DNA of 7,060 bases from Clostridia bacterium (lineage in GTDB: Bacteria; Bacillota; Clostridia; Oscillospirales; CAG-272). Each line of letters begins with the position of its first letter. Positions within the stretch are counted from its first letter, which is position 1. The notes under the pieces are model-generated. The model ran no database searches. It was not told the DNA's origin and saw nothing but the letters and a program-made list of their open reading frames with translations. The stretch spans positions 1 through 7,060 of the forward strand of contig JAGBWH010000066.1 in the NCBI GenBank assembly GCA_017629925.1, written 5' to 3'. The position numbers and the translations under genes were made by a program. This document shows positions 6,057-7,060 of this stretch, in pieces.

Positions 6057-6611
6057 TTAGCTGTATTCCTCTGCCAACGTGACGCTTTCAAAATCCTTTT
6101 CGTCTTCGCCAAAGAAGAAATAGAGAAATCCGTCAAGGTGATTGAAGATGCCCATCTCGCTATCGAGGGGATCGAATTGCATCAAAAGTTTGGGCGGGGC
6201 TTGCTCGTAATTCCAATCGCTTGGCACACCGAGAAGGCGGGTGCAGTCCTCGTCATCTTCAACCTCGTAAAATTCGATTAGATAAGCGTCGCTCCATGTT
6301 TCATAGCCCGCTACCTCAAGGTTGAAATCATCAATGGCAAGTTCAGGCTCGCCGTCAAAATAGCGCACGTCTGCTTTTAAGTCGTAATCTCCGCCGTTGG
6401 TGTGTAGAAAAATATACAAATAACCCGTGTGCGGAAGACGGTTTTCCCCATCGAGATGTGCGATCTCGGCAAGATTGATTTGACAGAGGAAAATTTCATC
6501 CTCATCAAAATCCCCATCCCAAGCAAGAGGAACTGTGGGCGCGCCAAAGAATTTTGAGGCATCAAGCTCATGGTCTTTGGTGGCTTTTTTCACTTTCATA
6601 CCAATTGCCAT
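6057..6611 (-). CDS. YwqG/DUF1963-like protein
   Basis: This acidic soluble protein of 184 residues resembles the DUF1963 (YwqG) family, whose molecular role is not established. Supporting segments are SKFFGAPTVPLAW (19-31), FLCQINLAEIAHLDG (41-55), GYLYIFLHT (63-71), RLLGVPSDWNYEQAPPKLLM (125-144), QFDPLD (145-150) and GFLYFFFGEDEKDFESV (161-177). The order, an entry GxPxxP-type motif, QIN/AEI, LLG, LLMQFD and a terminal LYFFF strand, is the YwqG layout. It is shorter than the roughly 260-residue B. subtilis protein, mostly at the N-terminus. ATG 6611 is chosen because AAGGAG sits 10 nt upstream. An in-frame TTG at 6665 would add 18 basic residues but has no ribosome binding site. It has no signal peptide or membrane helix. 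It is first in a likely operon with the 69-residue gene. Confidence 0.8.
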   Translation of the reverse strand: MAIGMKVKKATKDHELDASKFFGAPTVPLAWDGDFDEDEIFLCQINLAEIAHLDGENRLPHTGYLYIFLHTNGGDYDLKADVRYFDGEPELAIDDFNLEVAGYETWSDAYLIEFYEVEDDEDCTRLLGVPSDWNYEQAPPKLLMQFDPLDSEMGIFNHLDGFLYFFFGEDEKDFESVTLAEEYS

Positions 6612-6631
6612 TGCTTTGGTACTCCTTTTCG

Positions 6632-6706
6632 TTATTTTTCGCTTTTTTGAGGCATCAAAATCCAAGCAGGAACATTCGTGTTATTTTCCTCAAAAATAGC
6701 TTTCAT
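6632..6706 (-). CDS. Possible 24-codon leader ORF before the DUF1963-like gene
   Basis: An ATG at 6706 opens a 24-codon frame (MKAIFEENNTNV..., ending QKSEK) that stops at TAA 6632-6634, 21 nt before the start of the downstream gene. It lies wholly within the expected leader transcript from the 6724-6752 promoter. No Shine-Dalgarno precedes it, since the predicted transcript starts only about 10 nt upstream, so it would need leaderless-like initiation. It could equally be an eroded gene start or chance. Low confidence. Confidence 0.2.
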   Translation of the reverse strand: MKAIFEENNTNVPAWILMPQKSEK

Positions 6707-6723
6707 ATTATATCTTTAATTAA

Positions 6724-6752
6724 AGAATAGCACATTTTTGAAGTTATAGCAA
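6724..6752 (-). promoter_or_regulatory. Sigma-A promoter of the DUF1963-like/69-residue gene pair
   Basis: On the minus strand, TTGCTA (6752-6747) and TATTCT (6729-6724) are separated by 17 bp, with TG at the extended -10 position (TGCTATTCT). The leader to ATG 6611 would be about 105 nt. A second TATAAT lies at 6714-6709 but has no matching -35 box. Confidence 0.65.
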
Positions 6753-6800
6753 TACTTTTTATTATGATTATGGGTAAATTGACTAATACCATATAAATTT

Positions 6801-6971
6801 AATGAAATCCTGCTTTGCAGGATGAAATCCGAGTGAACTCGGATGAAATCTTCGGTGTGCCACCTCAGATGAAATTAAATCCGCCATCTCTAACCCCGCG
6901 TAAGCGGGATTTCATCGCGAAAGCGATTTCATCCACGAAGTGGATTTATTCCGATGCAGGCGGATTTAATT
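6801..6971. repeat. Cluster of six small hairpins joined by GATGAAATC / GATTTCATC
   Basis: Left half: stems ATCCTGC-TTT-GCAGGAT (6807-6823) and ATCCGAG-TGAA-CTCGGAT (6827-6844), then a bulged stem ATCT..GGTG-TGC-CACC..AGAT (6848-6870). Each is joined by GATGAAATC-like linkers (6801, 6821, 6842, 6868). Right half: CCCGC-GTAA-GCGGG (6895-6908), ATCGC-GAAA-GCGAT (6914-6927) and ATCCAC-GAA-GTGGAT (6931-6945), joined by the complement GATTTCATC (6908, 6925). Stem sequences differ while the linker is kept, and the linker flips orientation near 6886. This is unlike CRISPR, where repeats are constant and spacers are not self-complementary. No coding frame is supported. It is probably a dispersed intergenic REP/MITE-like repeat. 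Confidence 0.8.
6873..6971. repeat. 99-bp segment with perfect 13-bp inverted ends (MITE-like)
   Basis: AATTAAATCCGCC (6873-6885) is exactly inverted as GGCGGATTTAATT (6959-6971). The enclosed 73 bp holds the three right-hand hairpins of the array. The left boundary of the whole array (AATTTAATGAAATCC from 6796) resembles the same end sequence, so a larger element starting there and ending at 6971 is also possible. No transposase is encoded and no target duplication is clear. Confidence 0.55.
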
Positions 6972-7012
6972 AAAAAAGACTGCAATTTTGTATCAAAATT
7001 ACAGTCTTTTTT
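6972..7012 (-). terminator. Rho-independent terminator of tRNA-Leu
   Basis: AAAAAAGACTG (6972-6982) pairs with CAGTCTTTTTT (7002-7012). After one C·A mismatch, AATTTTG (6984-6990) pairs with CAAAATT (6994-7000) around a TAT loop. On the minus strand the stem ends in CAGTCTTTTTT, and it begins immediately after the encoded CCA of the tRNA. Confidence 0.92.
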
Positions 7013-7060
7013 TGGTGCGAGTAGCAGGACTTGAACCTGTATGGCTGTTAACCACTAGAA
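7013..7060 (-). tRNA. tRNA-Leu, 3' part only (5' part and anticodon outside the window)
   Basis: Read on the minus strand, the segment gives the 3' side of the anticodon stem (TCTAG), a long variable arm with stem TGG/CCA, a T arm (ACAGG-TTCAAGT-CCTGC), acceptor strand TACTCGC, discriminator A and encoded CCA. The long variable arm makes it class II. An acceptor beginning GCGAGTA with discriminator A fits leucine, not serine or tyrosine. The anticodon lies beyond 7060, so the isoacceptor is unknown. The outermost T-stem pair (A with C) is mismatched. Confidence 0.93.

Noticed and set aside
6048..6281. 77-codon plus-strand frame opposite the DUF1963-like gene
   Set aside because: It is antisense to a better supported gene, begins within that gene's intergenic edge, and has no recognisable domain.
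6801..6971. CRISPR array
   Set aside because: The repeated 9-mer is too short, the intervening segments are themselves palindromic and of unequal length, the linker reverses orientation, and there are no cas genes.

Overview
The window looks like chromosomal DNA of a low- to mid-GC Firmicute, most likely a member of the Clostridia. The reasons are the gene order rimP-nusA-ylxR-ylxQ-infB, a short NusA of the Gram-positive type, YlxR and an L7Ae-like YlxQ between nusA and infB, a type II pantothenate kinase, strong AAGGAG-type ribosome binding sites and sigma-A promoters with near-consensus boxes. No database was searched, so the genus is not fixed.

Layout. Apart from one small gene, everything is transcribed on the minus strand, towards position 1. 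Positions 1-4317 hold the transcription/translation operon: promoter (4290-4317), a 5' leader hairpin (4241-4263), rimP, nusA, ylxR, ylxQ and the first 662 codons of infB, which runs off the left edge. These genes act on ribosome maturation, transcription elongation/termination and translation initiation. A type II pantothenate kinase gene (4388-5212), the first step of coenzyme A synthesis, follows with its own promoter and a weak terminator. Divergent from it on the plus strand is a 61-residue protein made largely of Asn and Gln (5419-5604), preceded by a candidate forespore (sigma-G-like) promoter. A bidirectional terminator (5734-5775) separates it from a convergent two-gene unit: a YwqG/DUF1963-like protein (6057-6611) and a 69-residue uncharacterised protein (5818-6027), driven by a good promoter at 6724-6752. 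The right end holds a cluster of small hairpins joined by GATGAAATC or its complement (6801-6971), then the terminator and 3' part of a tRNA-Leu gene that leaves the window.

The housekeeping genes are conventional. The points that merit attention are the hairpin array, which includes a 99-bp segment with 13-bp inverted ends; the Asn/Gln-rich gene with its possible sporulation promoter; the degenerate GXXG loop in NusA KH1; the long repetitive N-terminal region of IF2; and the small genes around the DUF1963 protein. I see no CRISPR array, transposase, phage gene or defence system.
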